NCBI RefSeq assembly: GCF_036327775.1
Contig: NZ_CP109598.1
Coordinates: forward strand, 4,786,001 to 4,850,000
DNA from: Streptomyces sp. NBC_01498
Lineage (GTDB): Bacteria > Actinomycetota > Actinomycetes > Streptomycetales > Streptomycetaceae
DNA: 64,000 nt
Direction of reading: 5' to 3'
Made by a program: the position numbers and the translations under genes. This document shows, one piece after another, positions 33,018 to 40,360 of the stretch (positions within the stretch are counted from its first letter, which is position 1; every line of letters begins with the position of its first letter). The notes under the pieces are model-generated. The model saw only the letters and a program-made list of their open reading frames with translations. It did not search any database and was not told the DNA's origin.

Positions 33018-33899
33018 ATGGCTGTGACCCGGCCACGTGTGGGTGTCGCCGTGCTGACCATGGGTGACCGGATGCCCGATCTGCTGGCCCTGCTGGAGTC
33101 GGTGGCCAAGCAGGACGAGCCCGCCGCCCGGGTGGTCGTGGTCGGCAACGGCACGGCCCTGCCGGGGTTGCCCGACGGGGTGACCGCGATCGAGCTGGGG
33201 GAGAACCTCGGCGTGGCCGGCGGCCGTAACGCCGCCTGGCGGCGGCTGCGCGAGTTCGGGGACGTGGACGTGCTCGTGGACCTGGACGACGACGGGTTGC
33301 TGATCGCGGCAGACGTGTTCCGTCGTATCGCGGACCTGTACGAGGCGGATCGCCGTCCGGGCATCGTGAGTTTCCGGATCGCGGACGAGACCGGCACCAC
33401 CCAGCGGCGCCACGTGCCCCGGCTGCGGGCCAAGGACCCGATGCGGCGGGGGCTGGTGACCACGTTCCTCGGTGGCGGCCACGCGCTGTCGATGCCGATG
33501 CTGGAGCAGACCGGCGGCTGGCCCGACGCGTTCTTCTTCACGCACGAGGAGACGGACCTCGCCTGGCGCGCGCTCGACCGGGGCTGGGACGTTCTCTACG
33601 AGCCGCAGCTCGTTCTCCAGCACCCGAAGACCTCGCCGGCCCGGCACGCGGTCTACTACCGGATGACGGCCCGCAACCGGGCATGGCTGGCGAAGCGCCA
33701 TCTGCCGGCCCCTCTCGTGCCGGTCTACCTGGGGGTGTGGGTGGTGCTGACCGTGTTCCGCATCAGGTCCCTGGCGGGGCTGCGCGCCTGGCTCGGGGGA
33801 TTCACCGAGGGCGTACGGACCAGCGGCGGCCCTCGGCGCCCCATCAGGTGGCGCACGGTCTGGCGGATGTCCCGCCCGGGCCGACCGCCGGTCATCTAG
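33018..33899 (+). CDS. GT2 family glycosyltransferase
   Basis: This 293-residue protein has a GT-A fold: VAVLTMGDRM at the start, GENLGVAGGRNAAWR, and DLDDDG (DxD-type) near residue 93. THEETDLAWRALDRGW follows near residue 180, and a weak hydrophobic stretch lies near residue 245. It resembles rhamnosyl or galactofuranosyl transferases. ATG 33018 follows GAGGGA. It is 180 bases after the P450 on the same strand, so it might act on the peptide product, but many Streptomyces have such genes elsewhere for surface glycans. Confidence 0.85.
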   Translation: MAVTRPRVGVAVLTMGDRMPDLLALLESVAKQDEPAARVVVVGNGTALPGLPDGVTAIELGENLGVAGGRNAAWRRLREFGDVDVLVDLDDDGLLIAADVFRRIADLYEADRRPGIVSFRIADETGTTQRRHVPRLRAKDPMRRGLVTTFLGGGHALSMPMLEQTGGWPDAFFFTHEETDLAWRALDRGWDVLYEPQLVLQHPKTSPARHAVYYRMTARNRAWLAKRHLPAPLVPVYLGVWVVLTVFRIRSLAGLRAWLGGFTEGVRTSGGPRRPIRWRTVWRMSRPGRPPVI

Positions 33900-34020
33900 A
33901 CGGGCGTGAACTCCCCGCAGACCGATACGGGCCACGTGCGGATGAACTCGTGGAACGGCTAAAGGACGAAGGCTCATGAGCGGTCGGCCGGCGCGCTCGC
34001 GCTCTACGGGTGGGAGGGGC

Positions 34021-34212
34021 TCAGTGTTCCTTCCATAACGTCGAGCCGAGTGGGTCTGACGAGAGCCGGTAGACAGAGATCCCTATGGAGATGAGGCCGA
34101 GGAGGACCGCGACTGCGAGAAGCGCTGCGGCAACGCAGGCCGTCCAGTCGCTCAGGACGAGGATGTCCTGCGTGCTCCGGGCGGGATTCCGCCGCATCAG
34201 CGGGGCGCTCAC
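34021..34212 (-). CDS. Small single-pass membrane protein
   Basis: This 63-residue protein has one strong hydrophobic helix (about residues 25-48, WTACVAAALLAVAVLLGLIS). The GTG start overlaps the preceding stop (GTGA), so it belongs with the two genes upstream of it in a WhiJ-like cluster. No function is recognisable. Confidence 0.7.
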   Translation of the reverse strand: MSAPLMRRNPARSTQDILVLSDWTACVAAALLAVAVLLGLISIGISVYRLSSDPLGSTLWKEH

Positions 34213-34580
34213 TCCGACGATGACGGGGAGAATGTGGCGCGCGCGGCCTCGACGTCGTACGTCTCCAGCCCCGCCTTCAGTGCCATCAGCAGCTCGATGT
34301 CCTGACGAGCCGACGGGTCGGTTTCCCGGAGAACTCGTCCAGCCGTGGCGATGGTTGCCGAATCATGGGCAGCACGGATCAGGCTGTTCTGAGCAGCGCG
34401 ACTCCTGGCTACGAGGTCGCTGAGCTGCGCACTGTCCATGAGGATGGTGACGACGGCCGTGGTGACTCCGTCAACTGGCTCGGAGAATTGACCCGTTACG
34501 TGAAGGAGAACGGGCAGTCCCGGAACGGCCGGATCGCCCTCCGACACTTCGAAGTGGAAGGCGGCCTCCGACGCGTGCAT
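34209..34580 (-). CDS. Conserved hypothetical in WhiJ-like cluster
   Basis: This 123-residue soluble protein has an N-terminal beta-rich half (HVTGQFSEPVDGVTTAVVTIL) and a helical second half. It is sandwiched between the ATPase-like gene (4 bases apart) and the small membrane protein (overlap). No family could be named from sequence alone. Confidence 0.7.
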   Translation of the reverse strand: MHASEAAFHFEVSEGDPAVPGLPVLLHVTGQFSEPVDGVTTAVVTILMDSAQLSDLVARSRAAQNSLIRAAHDSATIATAGRVLRETDPSARQDIELLMALKAGLETYDVEAARATFSPSSSE

Positions 34581-34584
34581 CGGC

Positions 34585-34992
34585 TCACCACCCCTTCGGT
34601 GTGAAGCGAACGGTCTTCCCGCCCAGCTCCACGTCGGTGCAGACGGTGTAACCAGGCGCAAGGGCCGCGAGCAACGCCAGCCCTCGTCCACCGAGGGACT
34701 CTTCGTCTGCGGCTCTGGGCTGCGGCAACTCGTTCGACACATCCCAGATCTCGATCGACAGATCGGGAAAAACAGCCACGCTGTACGTCGGACCGGCGCC
34801 GTGCAACACGCAGTTGGTGGCAACTTCGCTCACCAACAACTCGCAGACCTGCACAACGTTGCCCGTGCAGGCGGTTCTGGCGAGCTGCTGCCGTACCCAT
34901 TCCCGGGCGGAAGAGACCGAGTCCGGATGGCGGTTGAACAGCGCTTTCGCCAATGGAACTCGTTTTTCTGCGGATTGCTGCTCTGACAGCAT
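34585..34992 (-). CDS. Histidine-kinase-like ATPase (anti-sigma / AbaA-type regulator)
   Basis: This 135-residue protein has a GHKL-type ATPase fold. LLVSEVATNCVLHG is the N-box and GGRGLALLAAL the G-box. The D-box region reads IEIWDVS. There is no kinase H-box, so it is of the RsbW/SpoIIAB-like type common beside WhiJ-type regulators. The ATG follows GGAGG by six bases. It diverges from the DUF5753 regulator with about 200 bases between. Confidence 0.85.
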   Translation of the reverse strand: MLSEQQSAEKRVPLAKALFNRHPDSVSSAREWVRQQLARTACTGNVVQVCELLVSEVATNCVLHGAGPTYSVAVFPDLSIEIWDVSNELPQPRAADEESLGGRGLALLAALAPGYTVCTDVELGGKTVRFTPKGW

Positions 34993-35195
34993 GACGGCCT
35001 CCAGGACGCGGCCAGGTCGAGCCGCGCTTGATGGACACGCACCGCGACGGGCGTTGATCGATGCGTGACAGCCAGTGTGGTGCGTACGCAACTGCGTACG
35101 CAACCGTAGGGCTGGAAATTCCCTCGGACGTGCTGAAGCCAACCTGCTCCGCGCTACCCTGCGCATGACGCCGGGAGGCGCAAGGAGGGATTGCC

Positions 35196-36080
35196 GTGGG
35201 ACTGAACCTGGCAGCGGCGGCTGCTCGCCGCCGCTTCGGCAAGGCACTTCGACAGGCGCGGGACGGCACGACTGCCACCGGCAAGAAGGTGCAGCAGATC
35301 GAGGTCGCCCGCGCGATGAAGCTCAAGTCGTACGACCGCTACTCGCGGATCGAACGAGGTGAAACGTGGCCCAAGGACGCCGAGTGGCGGGTCATCTGCA
35401 AAGTCCTGAGACTTGATGAGATGACCAAGGCGACCCTCAGCGCGATGCGCGTCGAGGGAATGGCTATCGAGGACGCCTGGTGGGAGGAGTTCCAAGGCGT
35501 CGTCCCGGATTCTCTGATCAAGTTCGTCGCCCATGAGGACAGCGCGTCCCGCATGACCGCGCTCGCCGGCAACGTCCTGCCCGGCCTGCTCCAGACACCC
35601 GCGTACGCGCAGTCTCTTGTGCTGACCCTCAGCAGTACCGTGATGACGCCGCACGCTGCGGACCGTTCGGCCTCGATGCGATCCCAGCGGCGCATGATCT
35701 TCCAGAAGTCCCCGGCGCCCGATGTCGAAGCGGTGTTCTCCGAGGGGGCGTTGCACCAGGTCGTCGGTGGCCCCGCGGTGATGGTCGAGCAGCTTGACGC
35801 CCTGATCGAGGATGCCGTTTCCGGCCGAGTGCGCTTCCGGATCATCCCCTTCACCGCACCTGCCACGCTGACGTACATGTTCACGCTCATGGAATTCCCG
35901 GGGCAGGGTGAGACCCCTGTGGCGGCTTTCGATCAGATGACCGGTATGGATTTTAAGGACAAGCAAGGGGACGTCCGGAGCATCAAGGCATACGTGGAAG
36001 CTCTGCGGAATGTGGCGAAGGACGAAGTGGCATCGATTGAGATATTGAGGGCCCGGCGAAAAGAGATGGCGTGTGAATGA
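35196..36080 (+). CDS. Helix-turn-helix regulator with DUF5753 domain (WhiJ-like)
   Basis: This 294-residue protein has an HTH in the first 70 residues (VAROAMKLKSYDRYSRIERGE region) and a DUF5753 domain after residue 100 (GLLQTPAYAQ is the hallmark). The GTG start follows GGAGG. It is followed with an 8-base overlap by a DUF397 gene and is divergent from an ATPase-like gene. Together they form the three-part set seen at whiJ and abaA loci, which influence development and antibiotic production. Confidence 0.88.
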   Translation: MGLNLAAAAARRRFGKALRQARDGTTATGKKVQQIEVARAMKLKSYDRYSRIERGETWPKDAEWRVICKVLRLDEMTKATLSAMRVEGMAIEDAWWEEFQGVVPDSLIKFVAHEDSASRMTALAGNVLPGLLQTPAYAQSLVLTLSSTVMTPHAADRSASMRSQRRMIFQKSPAPDVEAVFSEGALHQVVGGPAVMVEQLDALIEDAVSGRVRFRIIPFTAPATLTYMFTLMEFPGQGETPVAAFDQMTGMDFKDKQGDVRSIKAYVEALRNVAKDEVASIEILRARRKEMACE

Positions 36081-36321
36081 TAAATTGAGGACCCTGGAAG
36101 CCCTGCTGGCTACTGATATTCCGGACAGCGCATACGTGAAGTCGTCCCTCTCCGGGGGGACGGGGCAGGACTGCTTGGAGGTGGCTCGCGTGCCGGGTCT
36201 GGGGTGGGTTCTGCGTCACTCGGTTCTGACCGAGCATCGCATTCCCCTGACGGAGGCCGAGTACGACGCCTACGTCGGGGGAGTGCGAGCAGGAGAATCG
36301 GGACTGGTTCCCGGCGTCTGA
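36073..36321 (+). CDS. DUF397 domain protein
   Basis: This 82-residue acidic small protein has the DUF397 pattern: SAYVKSSLSGGTGQDCLEVA, then a WVLRHS segment and a final YVGGVRAGE. Such proteins are partners, possibly antagonists, of the adjacent DUF5753 regulators. The GTG start overlaps the regulator gene. Confidence 0.9.
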   Translation: MNDKLRTLEALLATDIPDSAYVKSSLSGGTGQDCLEVARVPGLGWVLRHSVLTEHRIPLTEAEYDAYVGGVRAGESGLVPGV

Positions 36322-36335
36322 CGTTTCGCACGAAC

Positions 36336-36373
36336 GCCGAAGTCCCGCCATCGAAAGGGGGCGGGACTTCGGC
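36336..36373 (+). terminator. Terminator after the WhiJ-like pair
   Basis: GCCGAAGTCCCGCC and GGCGGGACTTCGGC form a perfect 14-bp stem with a 10-base loop starting 15 bases after the DUF397 stop. Confidence 0.88.
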
Positions 36374-36416
36374 TTGCGTACCGGCCCGCCGGCATCGGGC
36401 CGTACAGCCCGATTGC

Positions 36417-36602
36417 CTATCGCCGACAAGCCTCCTTGTGAACAGGGTGCGCGGCCAACTCGACGTTGCAGTCGGAGGCGGCGGAGAAGTCGCCGCTCGC
36501 GCGAGCCGCCGCTCGCTGCTTCGCCAGTGCGGCGCAGACACCACAGCCCGGGGCGGGGGCAGGGGGCTTGGCGGGGAGGGGCAGGTGAACGGGCGGGTCC
36601 AT
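36417..36602 (-). CDS. Small Cys-containing conserved protein
   Basis: This 61-residue protein has a Pro-rich start, then GCGVCAALAKQR with a CxxC pair, SDCNVEL, and a final Cys near the end. Proteins of this kind often end regulator operons in Streptomyces. The ATG has only a distant AGGAG. It is last in the minus-strand regulatory unit. Confidence 0.6.
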   Translation of the reverse strand: MDPPVHLPLPAKPPAPAPGCGVCAALAKQRAAARASGDFSAASDCNVELAAHPVHKEACRR

Positions 36603-36719
36603 CGCGGTCCGGAGTCTCCTCACTTGAATTCCATCCCTCGACGCTGTTGTGTCGGCATGGATGAGATGGTTCCAGTGTCTCGGCCGCGCGGACAGCCACA
36701 TTCTCGTTGTGGAATAAAG

Positions 36720-37553
36720 TCAACCTCGATAGGTCCCGGCCCACTCGGACAGCCTCTGCCGCGCTGACGCGCCGAACAGGGCATGACGTTCAAAAGACGA
36801 GAACACGGCAAGATAGTCGGCGATGTCTCGGGAATCCTGAAACACCATGCGGCCGGTGAAGTTCTCCACCGTCGCCAGTCGTTCGTCATAGACGGTAAAC
36901 GTGTTCATCGGGCCGCGGGGTACCTGGGAATCAAACGGAATCACACCCACGCGCACGTTCGGCAGGTATGAGAGGGAGGCGAGTCGGTCGATCTGTATGG
37001 CCATGGCCGCAGGTGGCACGATCGCCCATCTCACCGCCTGCTCGGTGAGCAGGAAGGTGAACGATTTCGATGCGTCGTGAAGAACCGCTTGTCTCTCCAA
37101 TTTTCGAGCCACCGTTTTTGAGGTGTCGCCGGGAGAGTGCTGCAAGCTGGCACGTATGTACTCCGGCGTTGCCAACAAGCCGGTGACCATGGCCGGGAGG
37201 AAATACCGGAGGAACGTCGCCTCGGCCTCCAGAGCGGCCAGTTCTGTCTGCCGCTTCTCCAGGCCTCTGCGCCATGTTGACCGTTTGTCCTGCCACTCGG
37301 TGTTGGCCATTCTGGCCAGAGATGTGACTTCAGCCACCAGTTCCGGTGGAACGTCAAGCGCTCGGAGGATGCGTTCCACATCGACGAGTGTGGGTATCCT
37401 TCTCCCCGTCTCAAACTTACTGATCTGAGACTGGGACATGTTGCAACGCTTGGCCAGCCGGTCTCCGGTGAGACCGGCTGCCCTGCGCATTTCTCTCAAC
37501 TTCTTGGCCAGATCGCTCTTCGACCGGCCTAGTTGGTCTGGATCGAACGTCAC
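36720..37553 (-). CDS. Helix-turn-helix regulator with DUF5753 domain
   Basis: This 277-residue protein has a canonical XRE HTH at residues 18-72 (LTGDRLAKRCNMSQSQISKFETG) and a DUF5753 domain (VTGLLATPEYIRASL) to the end. The GTG start overlaps the DUF6879 stop (GTGA). It is a paralogue of the proteins at 1504-2385 and 35196-36080. Confidence 0.9.
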   Translation of the reverse strand: MTFDPDQLGRSKSDLAKKLREMRRAAGLTGDRLAKRCNMSQSQISKFETGRRIPTLVDVERILRALDVPPELVAEVTSLARMANTEWQDKRSTWRRGLEKRQTELAALEAEATFLRYFLPAMVTGLLATPEYIRASLQHSPGDTSKTVARKLERQAVLHDASKSFTFLLTEQAVRWAIVPPAAMAIQIDRLASLSYLPNVRVGVIPFDSQVPRGPMNTFTVYDERLATVENFTGRMVFQDSRDIADYLAVFSSFERHALFGASARQRLSEWAGTYRG

Positions 37554-38071
37554 CTATGTTCTTTCACGTACTCCGCGAACGGAACGGACGCGGCAAGCGC
37601 GATGCGCTTCCACTCCCGATACGAGGTGACGTCGCCGTCGAACGTTTCCCGGTCGATCTGCGTTCCGTCGGGCCGAAAGTTCAGATGAACGACGCCCGTG
37701 TCGTCGAACATCCACCAGTCGGTCGTGCCGAGGGGCAATCCGTGGTCGTGGTCGGTGACATCGAGGATCCGGATGTCTTCCCCGGCCGCGATGTTTCCGG
37801 GAATGCCCCAGGCGAACTGATAGCGCTGATAGTCGGTGAGGGGTTGCCGGACCGTGCGGACCCGGCCGATCCGTCGCCCTGACGAGACGTAGTCGCGCAC
37901 ACGACCGTGCCAACGCGCGTTGTGGTCGGCCGGCTTGCTCTCGCCTCTGAGGAATCGGGCGACGTTCTCCGTCTCCCGAGGCATGGTGTAGGTCGGCTGG
38001 GTCTCGAACCGCCACGCGTCGTGCGTGAAGGAGTCGAAGGTCCTCTGCCACTCGTCACCATCCAAGCGCAC
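37550..38071 (-). CDS. DUF6879 family protein
   Basis: This 173-residue protein has the family marks FDSFTHDAWRFETQ at the start, RVRTVRQPLTDYQRYQF in the centre and TDWWMFDD near residue 118. The order small protein, DUF6879, HTH-DUF5753 repeats the arrangement at the left end of the window, but here all three genes are intact. The GTG start overlaps the small upstream gene by 17 bases. Confidence 0.87.
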   Translation of the reverse strand: MRLDGDEWQRTFDSFTHDAWRFETQPTYTMPRETENVARFLRGESKPADHNARWHGRVRDYVSSGRRIGRVRTVRQPLTDYQRYQFAWGIPGNIAAGEDIRILDVTDHDHGLPLGTTDWWMFDDTGVVHLNFRPDGTQIDRETFDGDVTSYREWKRIALAASVPFAEYVKEHR

Positions 38072-38267
38072 GAACGGCCTCCCTCAGGACGTGCTCGGGG
38101 ATCTCCACAAGACCCTCTCCCTCCGGGGCGGCGAAGCCGTTGAAGACATCGCCCTGTACGACGAAGGAGCCGCGCCCTTCGTGCCGGTAGACGTTCGGGC
38201 AGTCGTTGTCGTCACAGTTGGGTCCGTCGGCTTTGCCGGTGAGCCGGATCAGTCCGCCTCGCGTCAT
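38055..38267 (-). CDS. Small conserved partner protein of the DUF6879 module
   Basis: This 70-residue soluble protein starts MTRGGLIRLTG, carries NCDDNDCPNVYR, then FVVQGDVF and PEGEGLVEIP. Two cysteines in the NCDDNDC segment are notable. It is the intact counterpart of the remnant at 899-1027. Function is unknown; it always sits in front of DUF6879 in this window. Confidence 0.8.
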   Translation of the reverse strand: MTRGGLIRLTGKADGPNCDDNDCPNVYRHEGRGSFVVQGDVFNGFAAPEGEGLVEIPEHVLREAVRALGW

Positions 38268-38472
38268 GGTATGCCCCTGTCTCTCAACCCTCTTGGGCTT
38301 TGTCTGCGGTGACGCTACGGAGTCGGGCCCTTCCACGTCCATGCCAACTCTGGATTATTCCCGTTCCGGCATAGACGATCTTGTTGGCCGACGGCTGCGG
38401 CGTGGTTGGATCGGAACTCCCCAGGAAGGCGCGGGGACCGAATCCCCGTATGCTCAGGGAAAGGAATGCATC

Positions 38473-38685
38473 ATGGGTGCGAACCCTTCATTCGAGTTCA
38501 TCGGCCTGTCCGCATGCCGCCCTCGATCAGGTGTCCAGAACTGCCCGGAAGTCGCCGCCAACGTACCCGGCGTTGTTGCCCTCCGCGACAGCAATGCTCC
38601 CGAATCCGTCGTGGTGATGACGACGGAGTCGTGGTCGCTGTTCACCGACGCCGTGAAGGCCGGGGAGTACGACATCACGGCATGA
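38473..38685 (+). CDS. DUF397 domain protein, divergent form
   Basis: This 70-residue protein has NCPEVAANVPGVVALRDSN and a terminal AVKAGEYD, matching DUF397. The N-terminal part (SFEFIGLSACRP) differs from common members. It is divergent from the DUF6879/DUF5753 operon and is its likely partner. Ribosome site AAGGA. Confidence 0.85.
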   Translation: MGANPSFEFIGLSACRPRSGVQNCPEVAANVPGVVALRDSNAPESVVVMTTESWSLFTDAVKAGEYDITA

Positions 38686-38699
38686 CCTGAGAGGCCACT

Positions 38700-38873
38700 G
38701 TGCAGAAGTGCCCACGCTGCGCCACGGGGTGCGTGACGGACCCCGAGACAGGGTGGGTCTTCTGTCTGATGTGTGGTGAGTCCCTCGCGCCTCCGGAACC
38801 CCTGCCGTGTTCCGGTCCGGAACCCTGGAAAGGCAAGTCCACTCAATTGCCTTACCGGCCACGCCGACACTGA
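38700..38873 (+). CDS. Zinc-ribbon-like small protein (57 aa)
   Basis: A GTG start six bases after GAGAGG follows the DUF397 stop by 14 bases. The peptide has CPRC and CLMC pairs 14 residues apart, as in a zinc ribbon, then a Pro-rich tail with one further Cys. The codon bias is good in the first two thirds. Function is unknown; it may belong to the regulatory module. Confidence 0.6.
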   Translation: MQKCPRCATGCVTDPETGWVFCLMCGESLAPPEPLPCSGPEPWKGKSTQLPYRPRRH

Positions 38874-38995
38874 ACCGGCAACGACAATCTCCGCCGCTCG
38901 TCTCCCTCGTGGCACGCGGCGGGGAACCCTTTTCCTCTTGAACTCTCCCGGTCACGTGACCGGTGGAAGACTCACCTTCGTAGGTCCGGGACCCG

Positions 38996-40360
38996 TCACG
39001 CCCCCCACCTCACCCGGTGTTCCGCCAAGTGCGACAGCACCGCGTGGTTGGCCTCCCAGCCGTCCGGGAACTTGATCGTGACTCCCAGCTGGACCGGTTC
39101 CGTCGAGGGGTGTTCGTCCAGGAGTTCCGGGACGCCCGCGCGGCAGACCACGACGCAGGCGTGCCGGTGGCGGGAGGTCAGGACGCACAGGCGGCCCGTC
39201 TCCAGGTGGAACGCCGTCGCGTCCGGGCGGCCCGACAGGGGGTGCAGGACCACCGTGACGTCGAACTCGCGGCCCTGGAGCCGGTTGGCCGTGTCCACCG
39301 CCACGCCCGTCACGCCCAGCGCCGCCAGGGCCGCGCGGATCGCCGCGGCCTGGTCGCGGTGGGCCGTGCCGACCGCCACCCGGTCGGGGGTCAGCGGCGC
39401 CGGGTCCGGGCCGCGTTCGCCCGTCGTCGCGCCGCCCCGGTCCAGCAGCCGCCGGACGACCAGGGCCACGGCCCTTACCGCCTCCGGATCCGTACGGGGT
39501 GTCCGCCGGGCGGGCAGTTCCAGGAGGCCCCAGCCGGACGCCGCCGCTTCGTCCACGACCCGGTCCGGGCCGGAGCCGTCGGACGGGACCGCGAAGGTGA
39601 GCCGGCGGTCGGCGGGGCCCGTACCGCTGCGGAACGGGGTGTACGGGTAGAACGCGTCCGACACCAGCGGCGCCGCCGACGCGGGCAGCCGCCACGACAC
39701 CGGCAGCCGGTGCTGCGGCAGTTCGGGATTGTGCGCGAGGAGTGTGGCGACCGCGCTCGCCGAGGGGTCGTAGCTGAGCCCCGCCCACTGGTCGGCGCCG
39801 ACCACGCTGAACGGGTCCAACTGGCCGGGATCGCCCACGAACAGGGCCCGTTCGAAGAGCCCGGCGACGGCGAGCAGCGCGTCCGAACGCATCTGGTAGG
39901 CCTCGTCCACGATGGCGTGCCGCCACGGCTCGACACCCTGTACGTGCGCCCACTTGGCCGCCGTCGACACGACGACGTCGAGCCCCGCCAGATCGGCCGC
40001 CTTCGCCGACTTCCGTACGGAGTCGAGCGCGTCGAGCGACGGGTCGTACGGATCGGGGTCGTTGCTGTGCAGCCGCCCCACCGGCAGGTCCGGGGCCTTC
40101 TCGGCGAGCCGGGTGACCAGGTCGTCCACCTGGGCGTTGGTCTGCGCGACGACCATCAACGGCCGCCCCGCCGTGGCCAGTTCGAGCGCGGCGCGCACCA
40201 CCAGCGTCGACTTGCCCGCGCCGGGCGGCGAGTCGACCACCACGCCCCGGTGCGCCCCGTACATCGTGTCGTGCAGGATCGCGTCGGTGGCCAGCGCCGC
40301 CTCGGCGCCGGGATCGAAACCGGCCCGCTCGCCCGGCCCGGACAGGGAGGTCGTGGTCAC
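38996..40360 (-). CDS. SF1 (UvrD/Upf1-like) helicase/ATPase
   Basis: This 454-residue protein has Walker A PPGAGKS (residues 45-51), Walker B VDEAY (Asp152, Glu153) and motif III GDPGQLDPF. Motif IV/V (RLQGREFDVTVVL) and motif VI (TSRHRHACVVV) close the two RecA-like lobes. It is compact, with no nuclease domain of its own. The GTG start overlaps the stop of the 563-residue protein gene (GTGA). It lies at the end of an operon with a RecB-like nuclease, so a joint DNA or RNA processing machine is likely. Confidence 0.88.
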   Translation of the reverse strand: MTTTSLSGPGERAGFDPGAEAALATDAILHDTMYGAHRGVVVDSPPGAGKSTLVVRAALELATAGRPLMVVAQTNAQVDDLVTRLAEKAPDLPVGRLHSNDPDPYDPSLDALDSVRKSAKAADLAGLDVVVSTAAKWAHVQGVEPWRHAIVDEAYQMRSDALLAVAGLFERALFVGDPGQLDPFSVVGADQWAGLSYDPSASAVATLLAHNPELPQHRLPVSWRLPASAAPLVSDAFYPYTPFRSGTGPADRRLTFAVPSDGSGPDRVVDEAAASGWGLLELPARRTPRTDPEAVRAVALVVRRLLDRGGATTGERGPDPAPLTPDRVAVGTAHRDQAAAIRAALAALGVTGVAVDTANRLQGREFDVTVVLHPLSGRPDATAFHLETGRLCVLTSRHRHACVVVCRAGVPELLDEHPSTEPVQLGVTIKFPDGWEANHAVLSHLAEHRVRWGA

